64,000 nt of DNA from Emcibacter sp. SYSU 3D8 (GTDB lineage: Bacteria; Pseudomonadota; Alphaproteobacteria; SMXS01), in assembly GCF_039655875.1 (NCBI RefSeq), contig NZ_JBBYXK010000001.1, positions 62,001-126,000 on the forward strand, in the 5' to 3' direction. The notes below the pieces were generated by a model, which was given only the letters and a program-made list of their open reading frames with translations, had not been told where the DNA came from and searched no databases. A program made the position numbers and the translations under genes. The number at the start of each line of letters is the position of its first letter. Within the stretch, counting starts at the first letter, position 1. Shown in pieces: positions 28,239 through 37,349 of the stretch.

Positions 28239-31200
28239 TCAGTCTGCGGTGAGACGGTTGACGCCATTGTTGCCGATGGCGGTCGCGCCGACCTCGTTGC
28301 CCCTGACCGAGAACGTGCTGTTGCTGCTGGGGCCGCTCACGGTCCCGCCGCCCAGCCCGATGCCAACCGTCACGCCCGAGACGTTGGCGCTCACGGTGGT
28401 TTCGCTGTTCGTCTGCAGGTTGAAGATCGACGCGCTCGGGTGTTCGAAGGTGCCCGTATTCAGCGCCAAACTGCTCACGGCGCTGTTGCCTGTCGATTGG
28501 GCGAGGACCTGGTTGCCATTGACGGTCACGGCGCTGTCGTTGACGCCGAGGGCGCCCGCCAGTCCGTCGACGCCGACCAGTGTGTCGCTCACGGACGAGG
28601 TGACTGTGGTGGATGCCACAGACTGCCAGTTCAGGACCGCGTAGTCCGAACCGGTGACGCCGATGCCCATCGCCGGATCGATGGCGCCGCCAGCGCCGCT
28701 GCTCTCTTGCAGGCTGGCGCCGGCGCCGGATTGCACGGCATTCAGGGCATTGTTGCCGGTCGAAACCGACGTCACCGCGTTGTTCGATGTCGAGATGCTG
28801 CTGCCGCTTGCGCCTGCGCTGAAGTAGGAACGGAGCTGGGCCGCCGCCACCGACGACCTGATCTCCGATCCGGCGACTATGGCCTGGCGGCTGCCGGCCT
28901 GGCCGGTGGCGTCGCTGGACGAGCCGGCGTCGAGGACGAGGACGTTGCGTGCAACGAATCCGGCGGCCTTTGCCTGAATGGCATTGTTCTCCACCGTCAC
29001 GGTATCGTTGTTGACCGGGGTCAGCGCATCGATACCGATATCGGTGACAAGATAGGTGCCCTGGTTATCCGCTCTGATATCCGTCTCACCCGACTGGACA
29101 TTCAACACCGAGAAGTCGGCATTCAAGGTCAGGGTGGTAGTGGTGAAAGCCGGGGCCGCCGCAGGTGTCCCGCCTACGATGGCGGCGTCTGCCAGGACAT
29201 TGAGCCGGTTGGAAACGCTGCCGCCTGTCGCCTGAGCGACGATCGCGTTGCCCTCGAGAGACACGGAGGCCGAGCGCGCGTCCGACATGTCAAAGACAGT
29301 GGCGGCAATCGTGTTGCCACCGATCGTGAGTGCGGTCGCGGCACTCCCCGATGTGACGATCTGTTGCGACACCACGCTGGCGCTGGGCGTGTCGCCTGCC
29401 GCGCCCACATTCGCCTTGGCGTCCAACGTCGCCGTATTGAAGGCTGTGTGAATGGTCGCGTCAGTCAGGACCAGGTTGTTGTCCACGGTTGCCGAGCCGC
29501 TGTCGAAACTATCGAGGACCACGGAAGTGCTGGTCGAGAACACTGTGGCGGTCAGCACGTCGTCCTGGTCGGACACAATCGCCTCGGCGCCCTGGACATT
29601 GACCACGCTGAGGTCGGCAGCAACGATTATATCCGACGAGCCGGCCGGGTCGATGACTACGCTGGGTGTGGTCAGTCCGGTGCCGCTGTACAGGTTGGTG
29701 CCCGTTGCCGTCGCGGAATTGGTGGCGCGGTTGGCCGAGACGATTGCCGCGATGGCATTGCCATCGGCTGCGAAGTGGCTGTCGGTGACGGACTGCGCGA
29801 GTTGCTCGCCTGCAGATGCCGAGATGTAGGCGAAGTACACATCCGAGGTCAGATTGGCGCCGTCATCCGTGGTTTGCTGCAGGCTGGCGACAAAGCCGGA
29901 CACGTGGTTCGTGCCGAAATCCAGCGTGGCGCCGTTGAACGCATCGTTGCCGCGAGCCTCGCCGACGATGGCGTTGAGGCTTGCCGATACTGATGTGTCG
30001 TCGATGATGGGCACGAATTTCGCGTCCGCGATCACTATCGGCAACTGCAAGCCCGAGGTCACGTCGACGCCATTGGCCTGATAGGACGCAATGCCAAAGG
30101 CGAGGTCGTTGGCCGCCAATTCCGTATTCGCGGCGACATCCAGAATTTCGACTGATGGTGTCGCGGACACGGCTTCCACGTAGGACGTGCCGGATACATC
30201 AAGGAGATTGGTGGCATTGTTGACGCGACCCAGGGCGCGAATGCTGTTGCTGTCGGCCGACACGTCGCTCCCCGAAACCTGCGTATCGACACCTGCGACG
30301 CTCGCCTGAATCCTATCGAAATCGAGACTTGCGACCAGTCCGATTCCGACCCCGGCGTTGGCGCGTTGGTGGTTGGCGATGACGCCCAGCGGCCCGTTGG
30401 CCGCGCTCGCGGAACCTGCCTCGGACAGGTCGAATGTGGCAACGCTGAGGGTGAGGCTATTGGCCGCGTCATTGCCAAGCACCAGTACGGAAATGGTGTT
30501 CCTGTCGGCTTCGACGACGCTGCCGGCTAGCGAGCCGCCCTCGTTGTCGACGGTGCTGGAGACCGACACATTGTTCGCGGCGCCTATGACGCCGGCCGCG
30601 TTCAGGTCGCCGAATTCCTGGCTGTTCAGCAAACCGGTTTCCGCGCGCATCAGCGTGTTCCCGGCAGTGAAGCCGGCGAGGGACACGGAGCCCATCTCGA
30701 CGAGGTTGACATCGCCGCCGGTCACGACGTCGACGACGTTCTGGCTGTTGGCCTGGACCATCAGATGGTTGGTTGCGGTGTTGATCCGCCCCGAACTCTG
30801 CAGCAGGTTGTCATTCGCCTGCGCGTCAATGTTGGCAATGGTCGTCGCGCCAGCCGATGCCAGAAGCTCAATCGAGGCGGCGGTCAGGGTGGCGTCCAGT
30901 CCGCCCGAGAACGAGCCTGCGCCGCCATCCTCGTCCGAGAATGTCTGGGTGTTCGCCAGGGTCGATGTGGCATCGAGCGTGATTGCGTCGACTCCCAGGC
31001 TGTTGCCGGCCTGGTTGCCGGCGCTCGCTGCCGTGATGCTGTTGAAGCTGGCGCTGATATCGGTGTTGGTCAGCGTGGACAGGGGATCCGTGCTGCCGAC
31101 CTGAACACTGATCTTACCCTGGACATAAGCCGAAAACGACACAGGGTCGGCGTCGAAGCCGATGTTCTCGACGCTCTGGTCGTTGACCAGGACGAAGCCG

Positions 31201-33566
31201 CCCTGGACGACGGTGTCGGGCAGGCCATCAGGTGTGGCGTTGGGGATCACGGCATCGGCCAGCGACCGATAAACAGTCGCGACCGGCGTGCTCAACTGGT
31301 CGGTAGGGCTTGGGACGCCGTCGCTGACGGCGACCGCCGTGATGCTGATCATGTTGGACTTGGCGTCGACCAGGTTGCCAATGACACTGGCGGCCACGCG
31401 GTTGCCGTCGGCGCTGATGTCCGCATTGTCTATCGTCCGCGCCGTCGCGTTGACGGAAACAAGTCCACCGCCCAGCGGATCGTCGCTGTCGAGGACGGAT
31501 GACGTCATGTTGAGATGGTCCGAGGCTATGGTGTCGGACCCTTCCGCAACCTGCAGGTTGATGACGCCGACCGTTCCGCTGAAACTCGACGCCTTGCCGT
31601 CGTCCGAGACAGTGAAGCTGTTCAGGGTCACCCGGTTGGCGACCGATTGGGCGCTGATGCTGTTGTCCGATGCGCTGATCGTGGAATCCTCGATGGTCGA
31701 CCCGGCCGCGCCCTGGACATTGGCTGCCTCGACCGCGATGGCTCCGATGGTATTCGAGGTGTATTCGGATTCACGTGCGAACTGGCCGCTGACGATGCCG
31801 TAATCGGCTGCAACCCGGGATTCCATGGTCGCATGCGTGCTTTGTACGAAGTTGAACTGCGGGTTCACGGCGGCACCGGTCATGGTGCTGCCGTCCAGAG
31901 TGATGCGATTGGCCGCGATGTTGCCCGAGGCATCGGCAAACAGGCTGTTTTCATCCGCGCTGACATGGCTGCCGACAATGTCGCCCGTGATCGTGCCCAG
32001 GGTCGCGGCGCTGACCACAATATCGCCGTTCGTCGTGGCCGACGAACTGCTGCCGTCAGTCTGCAATTGTGCGTTGCCCAGCGACACCAGGCTGTCGAGT
32101 GTCGTGGCGCCAGCGACGGCGATGGTGTTGACCACATTGTTCCCGGTGGCGCTTGCGCCGATGCTGTTGCCGGTGGCCTCGACCTTTGACGTCAGCAGGC
32201 TTTCCACCAGCACATTCATGTCGCCGTCGTCGGTGTCGCCCGCCAGGTCGCCAACCTCTGCGTTGATCTCAAGCTGGCCGTACTGGTGATTGCCGATGAA
32301 CAAGTCGCCGATCACATTGGTATTGCCGTCCGAACCGCTGCCGGCGATGAGCACTGTCGATGAGCGGGTCAGGCTGATGGCGCCGGTCGGGAACGTGCCG
32401 TTCTGGCTGATTCCGTCGCCCAGCCGCACAAGATTGCTGGCGGTATTGCCGGTGCCGGCAGCGGCAATCCGGTTGCCCGAGAAATCTATGGTGCTGCCGC
32501 TCATATTGCCGATCGGTGTCCCGGCGCTCAGGCCGGCTTCGATATCCGACTCGCTGACCTGGGCCAGGTAGGTACGGCCCGCGATCGTGTTGCGCTGTGC
32601 ACTGGCGACACCGGCCGAACCGTTGAACATCAGGGCGCTCGCATGACCAGGGTCGAGCGCGTCGTCGAGGTTCACCTGATTGACGGCGCTGTTGCCGGTA
32701 ATGGTCGCCTCGATGGTGTTGCCGGTGACGTTCAGCCCGGTGTTCTCGATCGTGCTCGTGGTGTCGATCACGACCGCCAGCGAACCGATGCGCGTGTCGT
32801 CGATCGTACTCGACGAGTTCGCCAGGCTGTTTTCCTGTACCGAAGCGACCAGCGCCGTCGCACTGGCGCCGATGGCATTGCCGTTTGCGGCATTGCCCAG
32901 GGTCGGGCCGCCGGAGATTGCGGTGAAGCCGCCTTCGGTACTGCTGAGCAGCGGGTTGATGTCACCGCTGACGGTGTTGATGGCTTCGTTGCCGATCGCC
33001 TGGGCAAGAATAGTGTTGCCGGTAAGGCCCTGGGTGCTGCCGGCGAACAAATCCGACGAGGAGATGCGAATTTCCGAAGTTGTGATCGAGGACTTGAGCG
33101 ATGCGCCGTTGTCGCTGCTTTGCAACGAGGCGAGAGTCGCCGCCGAGGTGGCCCCGGAACCGGTCGCCGTCCACATCTCGATGCTGTTCCATGTCTGCGG
33201 ATTCAGATGCAGGGGATCCAGGTAAGTGGGCGAAACGTCGTCGTACGTCACCGCCGTGTTCAGCACTGACAGCGTCGAAATCGAATTGTCGTCGACCAGA
33301 ATGGCCACGACGCCGTCATAGTCTTGGGTCCCGGTCGTGGGAATGCCGACCAGGGTGCCGGAAACGGTAGCAACCGGATCAACATTGTTGTTGTTCTGGT
33401 TGTTGTTGATCGGCACGGATGTCGAACCGGCGGCGATCGTGACCGTCTCGGCGCTCCAGTCGACGATGGCATTGTAGAGCGAATCCGCCTGCGCCGTGCC
33501 GGCGACGTTCAAGGCCGTGGCAAGCGCAATGATGCTGACCGAAGCCAGTTTTTGGCCCATGTGCAT
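28239..33566 (-). CDS. Giant secreted repeat protein of unknown function, probable surface protein
   Basis: The protein has 1,775 residues from the ATG at 33566, which has GAGGGGG 6 bases upstream (an in-frame TTG lies at 33581). A Sec signal peptide runs MGQKLASVSIIALATALNVA up to about residue 28 (GTAQA, then DSLYN). The mature chain has no cysteine, only about nine lysines, and many Asn, Ser, Thr, Asp and Gly. It is made of about 19 degenerate modules near 87 residues long, each with a Q element and an N element, probably a beta-solenoid. No autotransporter barrel, sortase signal, SLH domain or calcium nonapeptide was seen, so how it is anchored or exported across the outer membrane is unknown. 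It stands alone between a terminator and a long spacer. Confidence 0.85.
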   Translation of the reverse strand: MHMGQKLASVSIIALATALNVAGTAQADSLYNAIVDWSAETVTIAAGSTSVPINNNQNNNNVDPVATVSGTLVGIPTTGTQDYDGVVAILVDDNSISTLSVLNTAVTYDDVSPTYLDPLHLNPQTWNSIEMWTATGSGATSAATLASLQSSDNGASLKSSITTSEIRISSSDLFAGSTQGLTGNTILAQAIGNEAINTVSGDINPLLSSTEGGFTAISGGPTLGNAANGNAIGASATALVASVQENSLANSSSTIDDTRIGSLAVVIDTTSTIENTGLNVTGNTIEATITGNSAVNQVNLDDALDPGHASALMFNGSAGVASAQRNTIAGRTYLAQVSESDIEAGLSAGTPIGNMSGSTIDFSGNRIAAAGTGNTASNLVRLGDGISQNGTFPTGAISLTRSSTVLIAGSGSDGNTNVIGDLFIGNHQYGQLEINAEVGDLAGDTDDGDMNVLVESLLTSKVEATGNSIGASATGNNVVNTIAVAGATTLDSLVSLGNAQLQTDGSSSSATTNGDIVVSAATLGTITGDIVGSHVSADENSLFADASGNIAANRITLDGSTMTGAAVNPQFNFVQSTHATMESRVAADYGIVSGQFARESEYTSNTIGAIAVEAANVQGAAGSTIEDSTISASDNSISAQSVANRVTLNSFTVSDDGKASSFSGTVGVINLQVAEGSDTIASDHLNMTSSVLDSDDPLGGGLVSVNATARTIDNADISADGNRVAASVIGNLVDAKSNMISITAVAVSDGVPSPTDQLSTPVATVYRSLADAVIPNATPDGLPDTVVQGGFVLVNDQSVENIGFDADPVSFSAYVQGKISVQVGSTDPLSTLTNTDISASFNSITAASAGNQAGNSLGVDAITLDATSTLANTQTFSDEDGGAGSFSGGLDATLTAASIELLASAGATTIANIDAQANDNLLQSSGRINTATNHLMVQANSQNVVDVVTGGDVNLVEMGSVSLAGFTAGNTLMRAETGLLNSQEFGDLNAAGVIGAANNVSVSSTVDNEGGSLAGSVVEADRNTISVLVLGNDAANSLTLSVATFDLSEAGSASAANGPLGVIANHQRANAGVGIGLVASLDFDRIQASVAGVDTQVSGSDVSADSNSIRALGRVNNATNLLDVSGTSYVEAVSATPSVEILDVAANTELAANDLAFGIASYQANGVDVTSGLQLPIVIADAKFVPIIDDTSVSASLNAIVGEARGNDAFNGATLDFGTNHVSGFVASLQQTTDDGANLTSDVYFAYISASAGEQLAQSVTDSHFAADGNAIAAIVSANRATNSATATGTNLYSGTGLTTPSVVIDPAGSSDIIVAADLSVVNVQGAEAIVSDQDDVLTATVFSTSTSVVLDSFDSGSATVDNNLVLTDATIHTAFNTATLDAKANVGAAGDTPSASVVSQQIVTSGSAATALTIGGNTIAATVFDMSDARSASVSLEGNAIVAQATGGSVSNRLNVLADAAIVGGTPAAAPAFTTTTLTLNADFSVLNVQSGETDIRADNQGTYLVTDIGIDALTPVNNDTVTVENNAIQAKAAGFVARNVLVLDAGSSSDATGQAGSRQAIVAGSEIRSSVAAAQLRSYFSAGASGSSISTSNNAVTSVSTGNNALNAVQSGAGASLQESSGAGGAIDPAMGIGVTGSDYAVLNWQSVASTTVTSSVSDTLVGVDGLAGALGVNDSAVTVNGNQVLAQSTGNSAVSSLALNTGTFEHPSASIFNLQTNSETTVSANVSGVTVGIGLGGGTVSGPSSNSTFSVRGNEVGATAIGNNGVNRLTAD
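28242..33122 (-). repeat. Alternating two-element protein repeats in the giant gene
   Basis: N elements follow the pattern N-x-I-x-A-x-x-x-G-N-x-x-x-N-x-L, at N184, 283, 365, 467, 540, 635, 722, 842, 920, 1023, 1107, 1198, 1270, 1440, 1528, 1596, 1685 and 1757. Between them come Q elements of the pattern V/I-x-N/S-x-Q, at about Q149, 244, 324, 428, 502, 575, 672, 797, 874, 983, 1067, 1163, 1230, 1325, 1401, 1491, 1577, 1648 and 1718. A decayed N element lies near 1377. The strict alternation shows a duplicated module. DNA-level repeats are too diverged to see by eye. Confidence 0.85.
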
Positions 33567-33632
33567 AGGTAGCCCCCTCAAAAAAATACATGCTCAGATC
33601 CCGGTGCGTTGGCCCGACCGGGGAAGCTGCGC

Positions 33633-33655
33633 TGATCGTGCCCCTCACACGATCA
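33633..33655. promoter_or_regulatory. Inverted repeat upstream of the giant repeat gene
   Basis: TGATCGTG (33633-33640) and CACGATCA (33648-33655) are perfect 8-bp complements separated by 7 bases, 67 bases before the giant gene's start codon. On the minus strand an AATAAT, -10-like, lies just upstream of it. It could be an operator or a leader hairpin; no regulator is identified. Confidence 0.4.
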
Positions 33656-34082
33656 CGTGCAGATTATTGGCGGACGCTAGTCGAGCCAGTGGCCTGATAC
33701 AACACGAGAAATTGGTGCTCATGCGCATTTATAGCGAAACGTTGCGAAGGCGTTTTTCCGGGCGCCGGAAAGGCTGAATCGAGCGATGAACGAGCGGGCC
33801 ATACACGGCGAAACGGCCGGGCTTGCCCAGAACAGGGGACCCGAACCGGACGAGCGGATTTACCGGGTACGCAACACGGGAATGGCGGGCAGGATGCCGG
33901 CTGAGTTGGTCCCACTTTCGTGCAATTGCCCTAGGTTCCGAGCCGTTGATCCGGTCAGTTTTGTCGATCGGACGCTTTTCGGCCTTTTGTCCCGGCGAGC
34001 GCATGGGGTATGAATTGCGCGCAAAAACCCGGCGCCGTTGGACACCTGCCTCAACCCCACGCGCTGACTTGCGGAGGACACG
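33656..34082. other. Long intergenic spacer before the valine-catabolism genes
   Basis: This stretch separates the divergent giant gene from the acyl-CoA dehydrogenase. A possible frame of 75 codons on the plus strand (33786-34013) has no recognisable product or convincing ribosome site. I see no RNA gene or repeat here. It must contain the promoter of the valine genes; GCGGAGG at about 34070-34076 is the ribosome site of the next gene. Confidence 0.5.
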
Positions 34083-35225
34083 ATGGATTTTGAACTCAAT
34101 GAGGATCAGCGCCTGTTTCAGGACACGGCGCGCGCGTTCGCCAAGGATGTGCTGGAGCCGAACGCTGCCCATTGGGACGAAGAATCCCATTTCCCGGTAG
34201 CGGAACTGCGCCAGGCCGCCGAACTCGGCTTCGCCGGCATCTATGTGCGCGACGATGTGGGCGGCGTGGGCCTGGGCCGTCTCGAATCCACCATCATCTT
34301 CGAGGAATTGTCGGCGGCGTGCCCGTCGACGGCGGCGTTCATCTCGATTCATAACATGGCGTCCTGGATGATCGACAATTGGGGCACGGAGGAACAGCGC
34401 CAGAAGTGGCTGCCGCGCCTGACCACCATGGAATTGATCGCGTCCTATGCGCTGACCGAACCGGGCGCCGGTTCGGATGCGTCGAGCCTGCGTACCAAGG
34501 CGGTACGCGACGGCGACTATTATGTGCTGAATGGCTCCAAGGCGTTCATCTCGGGCGGCGGACGGTCGGATATCTATGTCTGCATGGTCCGCACCGGCGA
34601 AGACGGTCCCAAGGGGATTTCGTGCATCGTCGTCGAGAACGGGACGCCGGGTCTGTCGTTCGGTGCGCAGGAAAAGAAGCTGGGCTGGAAGTCGCAGCCG
34701 ACCTCGACGGTGAACTTCGACAATTGCCGCGTCCCCGTCGCCAATCGGATCGGCGCCGAAGGCGAGGGCTTCAAGATTGCCATGATGGGTCTGGATGGCG
34801 GCCGCCTCAACATCGGCGCCTGTTCGCTGGGCGGTGCGCGCGCCTGCCTCGAAAAGGCCATCGCCTATACCAAGGAGCGCAAACAGTTCGGCCAGGCGAT
34901 CGCCGACTTCCAGGCGACCCAGTTCAAGCTGGCCGATATGGCGACCGACCTGGAAGCGGCCCGGCTGATGATCCGCTCGGCCGCGGTTGCGGTGAACGAA
35001 AAGCTGCCGGGCGCCACCACCAAGGCTGCCATGGCCAAACGCTTCGCCACCGACGTCTGCTTCGACATCGTCAACGATGCACTGCAGCTTCATGGCGGTT
35101 ACGGCTATATCAAGGAGTACCCGATCGAGCGCTTCCTGCGCGACCTGCGGGTGCACCAGATCCTCGAAGGTACCAACGAGATCATGCGGGTCATCATCTC
35201 CCGCCAGATCATCAAGGACGGCTGA
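34083..35225 (+). CDS. Isobutyryl-CoA dehydrogenase (acyl-CoA dehydrogenase family)
   Basis: This FAD enzyme of 380 residues oxidises isobutyryl-CoA to methacrylyl-CoA in valine breakdown. The family signatures are [16 protein letters not shown] and the C-terminal [20 protein letters not shown]. The segment [16 protein letters not shown] is close to the ACAD8 isobutyryl-CoA enzyme rather than to isovaleryl- or short-chain dehydrogenases. The next two genes, for the hydrolase and 3-hydroxyisobutyrate dehydrogenase, confirm the pathway. The assignment of chain specificity is from family likeness and context. Confidence 0.86.
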   Translation: MDFELNEDQRLFQDTARAFAKDVLEPNAAHWDEESHFPVAELRQAAELGFAGIYVRDDVGGVGLGRLESTIIFEELSAACPSTAAFISIHNMASWMIDNWGTEEQRQKWLPRLTTMELIASYALTEPGAGSDASSLRTKAVRDGDYYVLNGSKAFISGGGRSDIYVCMVRTGEDGPKGISCIVVENGTPGLSFGAQEKKLGWKSQPTSTVNFDNCRVPVANRIGAEGEGFKIAMMGLDGGRLNIGACSLGGARACLEKAIAYTKERKQFGQAIADFQATQFKLADMATDLEAARLMIRSAAVAVNEKLPGATTKAAMAKRFATDVCFDIVNDALQLHGGYGYIKEYPIERFLRDLRVHQILEGTNEIMRVIISRQIIKDG

Positions 35226-35253
35226 AACTTATTCTGACATCGAAGGGGAAGAC

Positions 35254-36333
35254 ATGACCGACGAACCTGAGGTCCTGTTCGAAAAGCGCGGCGGCATCGG
35301 TCTCATCACCCTCAACCGCCCGAAGGCGCTCAATGCGCTGAACCAGCCTATGGTGCTGGAGATCCACCCGAAGATGATCGAGTGGGCGGATGATCCCCAG
35401 GTAAAGGCGGTGCTGATCGTCGGGGCGGGCGACCGCGCATTCTGTGCCGGCGGCGACATCCTGTGGCTGCGCAACAACGGCCTCGAGAACCGCCCCAAGG
35501 CGCTCAGCTTCTATTGGGACGAGTATCGGCTGAACCGCTACATCAAGAACTATCCCAAGCCCTACATCGCCTTCATCGACGGCATTACCATGGGCGGCGG
35601 TTGCGGCCTGTCGGTGCACGGCGATTTCCGCGTCGCCACCGAGCGCACCATGTACGCCATGCCCGAAACCGGCATCGGCCTGTTCCCGGACGTGGGCGGC
35701 AGCTACTTCATGCCGCGCTGTCCCGGCGAGACCGGCATGTATTCGGCGCTCACCGGCGACCGGTTGAAGCCTGCCGATGCGCTGCATCTGGGTATCGCGA
35801 CCACCTATACGCCGTCGGCGAAACTGCCTGACCTGCTGCAGGCACTGGAGACCGCCGACCTGTCGGACAAGGCCAGCATCGCCGCGATCCTGAACAGTTT
35901 TCACGAGGATCCGGGCACCTCGGACGTGAAGCTGCTGGAAGGCCAGATTGATGTGGTGTTCCGCGAGGATTCCGTCGACGCGATCATGGACGGCCTGAAG
36001 CTCAATGGGTCCAACTGGGCGCTCAAGACCCTCGACACCCTGTCGAAGAAATCGCCAACCAGCCTCAAGCTCACATTCCAGCAAATGCGCCGGGGCGCCC
36101 AGTCGAATTTCGATGACTGCATGCGGATGGAATACCGTATGGTCACCCGCACCATGGACGGGCACGACTTCTATGAAGGCGTGCGCGCCGTGATCGTCGA
36201 CAAGGACAATGCGCCGAAATGGGTGCCGGACACCCTGGCCCATGTTTCGGACTCCGAAATCGACGCCTATTTCGCGCCGCTCGGCAAAGGCGACCTCCAC
36301 TTCGAAGGCGCGCCGGGCGAGCGGGTCGACTAA
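35254..36333 (+). CDS. 3-hydroxyisobutyryl-CoA hydrolase (crotonase superfamily)
   Basis: The protein of 359 residues releases 3-hydroxyisobutyrate from its CoA ester in valine catabolism. The crotonase fold is seen from FEKRGGIGLITLNRPKALNA. The HIBCH-type oxyanion and acid residues lie in AFCAGGDILW, GGGCGLSVHGDFRVATE and MPETGIGLFPDVGGSYFM. Its length, about 90 residues longer than a normal enoyl-CoA hydratase, also fits HIBCH. The ATG at 35254 follows a GAAGGGGAAG ribosome site; the longer frame from 35077 overlaps the previous gene and is rejected. Confidence 0.88.
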   Translation: MTDEPEVLFEKRGGIGLITLNRPKALNALNQPMVLEIHPKMIEWADDPQVKAVLIVGAGDRAFCAGGDILWLRNNGLENRPKALSFYWDEYRLNRYIKNYPKPYIAFIDGITMGGGCGLSVHGDFRVATERTMYAMPETGIGLFPDVGGSYFMPRCPGETGMYSALTGDRLKPADALHLGIATTYTPSAKLPDLLQALETADLSDKASIAAILNSFHEDPGTSDVKLLEGQIDVVFREDSVDAIMDGLKLNGSNWALKTLDTLSKKSPTSLKLTFQQMRRGAQSNFDDCMRMEYRMVTRTMDGHDFYEGVRAVIVDKDNAPKWVPDTLAHVSDSEIDAYFAPLGKGDLHFEGAPGERVD

Positions 36334-36418
36334 TTATTCATGAGGCGGGCCGCTGCCGCAGAGCAGCGTTCGCACGCTGATCAAGACGAGGGAGACGTCC
36401 CTCAAACGGGAGAGAAAA

Positions 36419-37309
36419 ATGGCGAAGATCGGATTCATCGGCCTCGGCAACATGGGTGGCCACATGGCCAATAACCTGCTGAAGGCCGGCCACAGCCTGA
36501 AGGCGTTCGACCTGTCGAAGGAAGCGCTTGACCGTGCGGTGGCCCACGGCGCCGTCGCCGTGGCCTCGGCCCAGGAAGCCGCCACCGACGTGGACGTGGT
36601 GGTCAGCATGCTGCCTGCCGGCAAGCACGTCCGCGCCGTCTACGCCGATGCCGGCGGGGTCATCGACGCCGCGTCGCCCGGTACGCTGATCATCGACAGC
36701 TCGACCATCGACGTGCAGTCGGCGCGCGACGTGATCGCCGTCGCCCACAAGAAGGGTCTCGAGATGGTCGACGCGCCGGTCTCCGGCGGCGTCGGCGGCG
36801 CCCAGGCAGGCACGCTGACCTTCATGGTCGGCGGTTCGCAGGAAGGCTTCAACCGCGCCAAGCCGATCCTCGACCTCATGGGCAAGAACATCTTCTATGC
36901 CGGCGGGCCGGGTAACGGCCAGGCCGCGAAGATCTGCAACAACATGCTGCTGGGCATCGGCATGATCGGCACGTCGGAAGCCTTCAACCTGGCCGAGAAG
37001 CTGGGCCTGGACGCCAAGACCTTCTTCGATATTTCCTCGACCGCGTCGGGTCAGTGCTGGTCCATGACATCGTATTGCCCCGCGCCCGGCCCGGTGCCGA
37101 CGTCGCCGGCCAATAATGAATACAAGCCGGGCTTCGCCGTCGACATGATGCTGAAGGATCTGCGCCTCGCCAAGGAGGCCGCCGACAGCGTTGGCGCCGA
37201 GACACCTTTGGGACATCAGTCCGAGGAGCTGTACTCCAAGCTGTCAGCCGACGGCCACGGCAACCTGGACTTCTCCGGCATCATCAAGATGCTGGCCGGC
37301 CGCCTGTAA
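36419..37309 (+). CDS. mmsB: 3-hydroxyisobutyrate dehydrogenase MmsB
   Basis: MmsB oxidises 3-hydroxyisobutyrate to methylmalonate semialdehyde with NAD. The 296-residue protein begins with the Rossmann motif GFIGLGNMGGHMANNLLKAG. The substrate-binding DAPVSGGVGGAQAGTL and the catalytic lysine motif GNGQAAKICNNMLLG are intact. It is preceded by a GGGAG ribosome site. A long hairpin begins 8 bases after its stop. No methylmalonate semialdehyde dehydrogenase (mmsA) is present in this window. Confidence 0.93.
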   Translation: MAKIGFIGLGNMGGHMANNLLKAGHSLKAFDLSKEALDRAVAHGAVAVASAQEAATDVDVVVSMLPAGKHVRAVYADAGGVIDAASPGTLIIDSSTIDVQSARDVIAVAHKKGLEMVDAPVSGGVGGAQAGTLTFMVGGSQEGFNRAKPILDLMGKNIFYAGGPGNGQAAKICNNMLLGIGMIGTSEAFNLAEKLGLDAKTFFDISSTASGQCWSMTSYCPAPGPVPTSPANNEYKPGFAVDMMLKDLRLAKEAADSVGAETPLGHQSEELYSKLSADGHGNLDFSGIIKMLAGRL

Positions 37310-37317
37310 AACCGTTG

Positions 37318-37347
37318 CCGCCATCCCGGCGACAGCCGGGATGGCGG
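37318..37347. promoter_or_regulatory. Perfect 13-bp hairpin between mmsB and mtnB
   Basis: CCGCCATCCCGGC (37318-37330) pairs fully with GCCGGGATGGCGG (37335-37347) around the tetraloop GACA. It covers the first in-frame ATG of mtnB (37341) and has no U tract. It may end the mmsB transcript, protect the mRNA, or limit translation of mtnB. Confidence 0.65.
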
Positions 37348-37349
37348 TG

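Noticed and set aside
28233-29993. A long plus-strand open frame opposite the giant repeat gene
   Set aside because: The signal peptide, ribosome site and modular repeats all support the minus strand. The plus-strand translation is Arg/Val/Asp-rich without structure.
33786-34013. A 75-codon frame in the spacer before the acyl-CoA dehydrogenase
   Set aside because: No family likeness, no good ribosome site, and Arg/Pro-rich text like other chance frames here.
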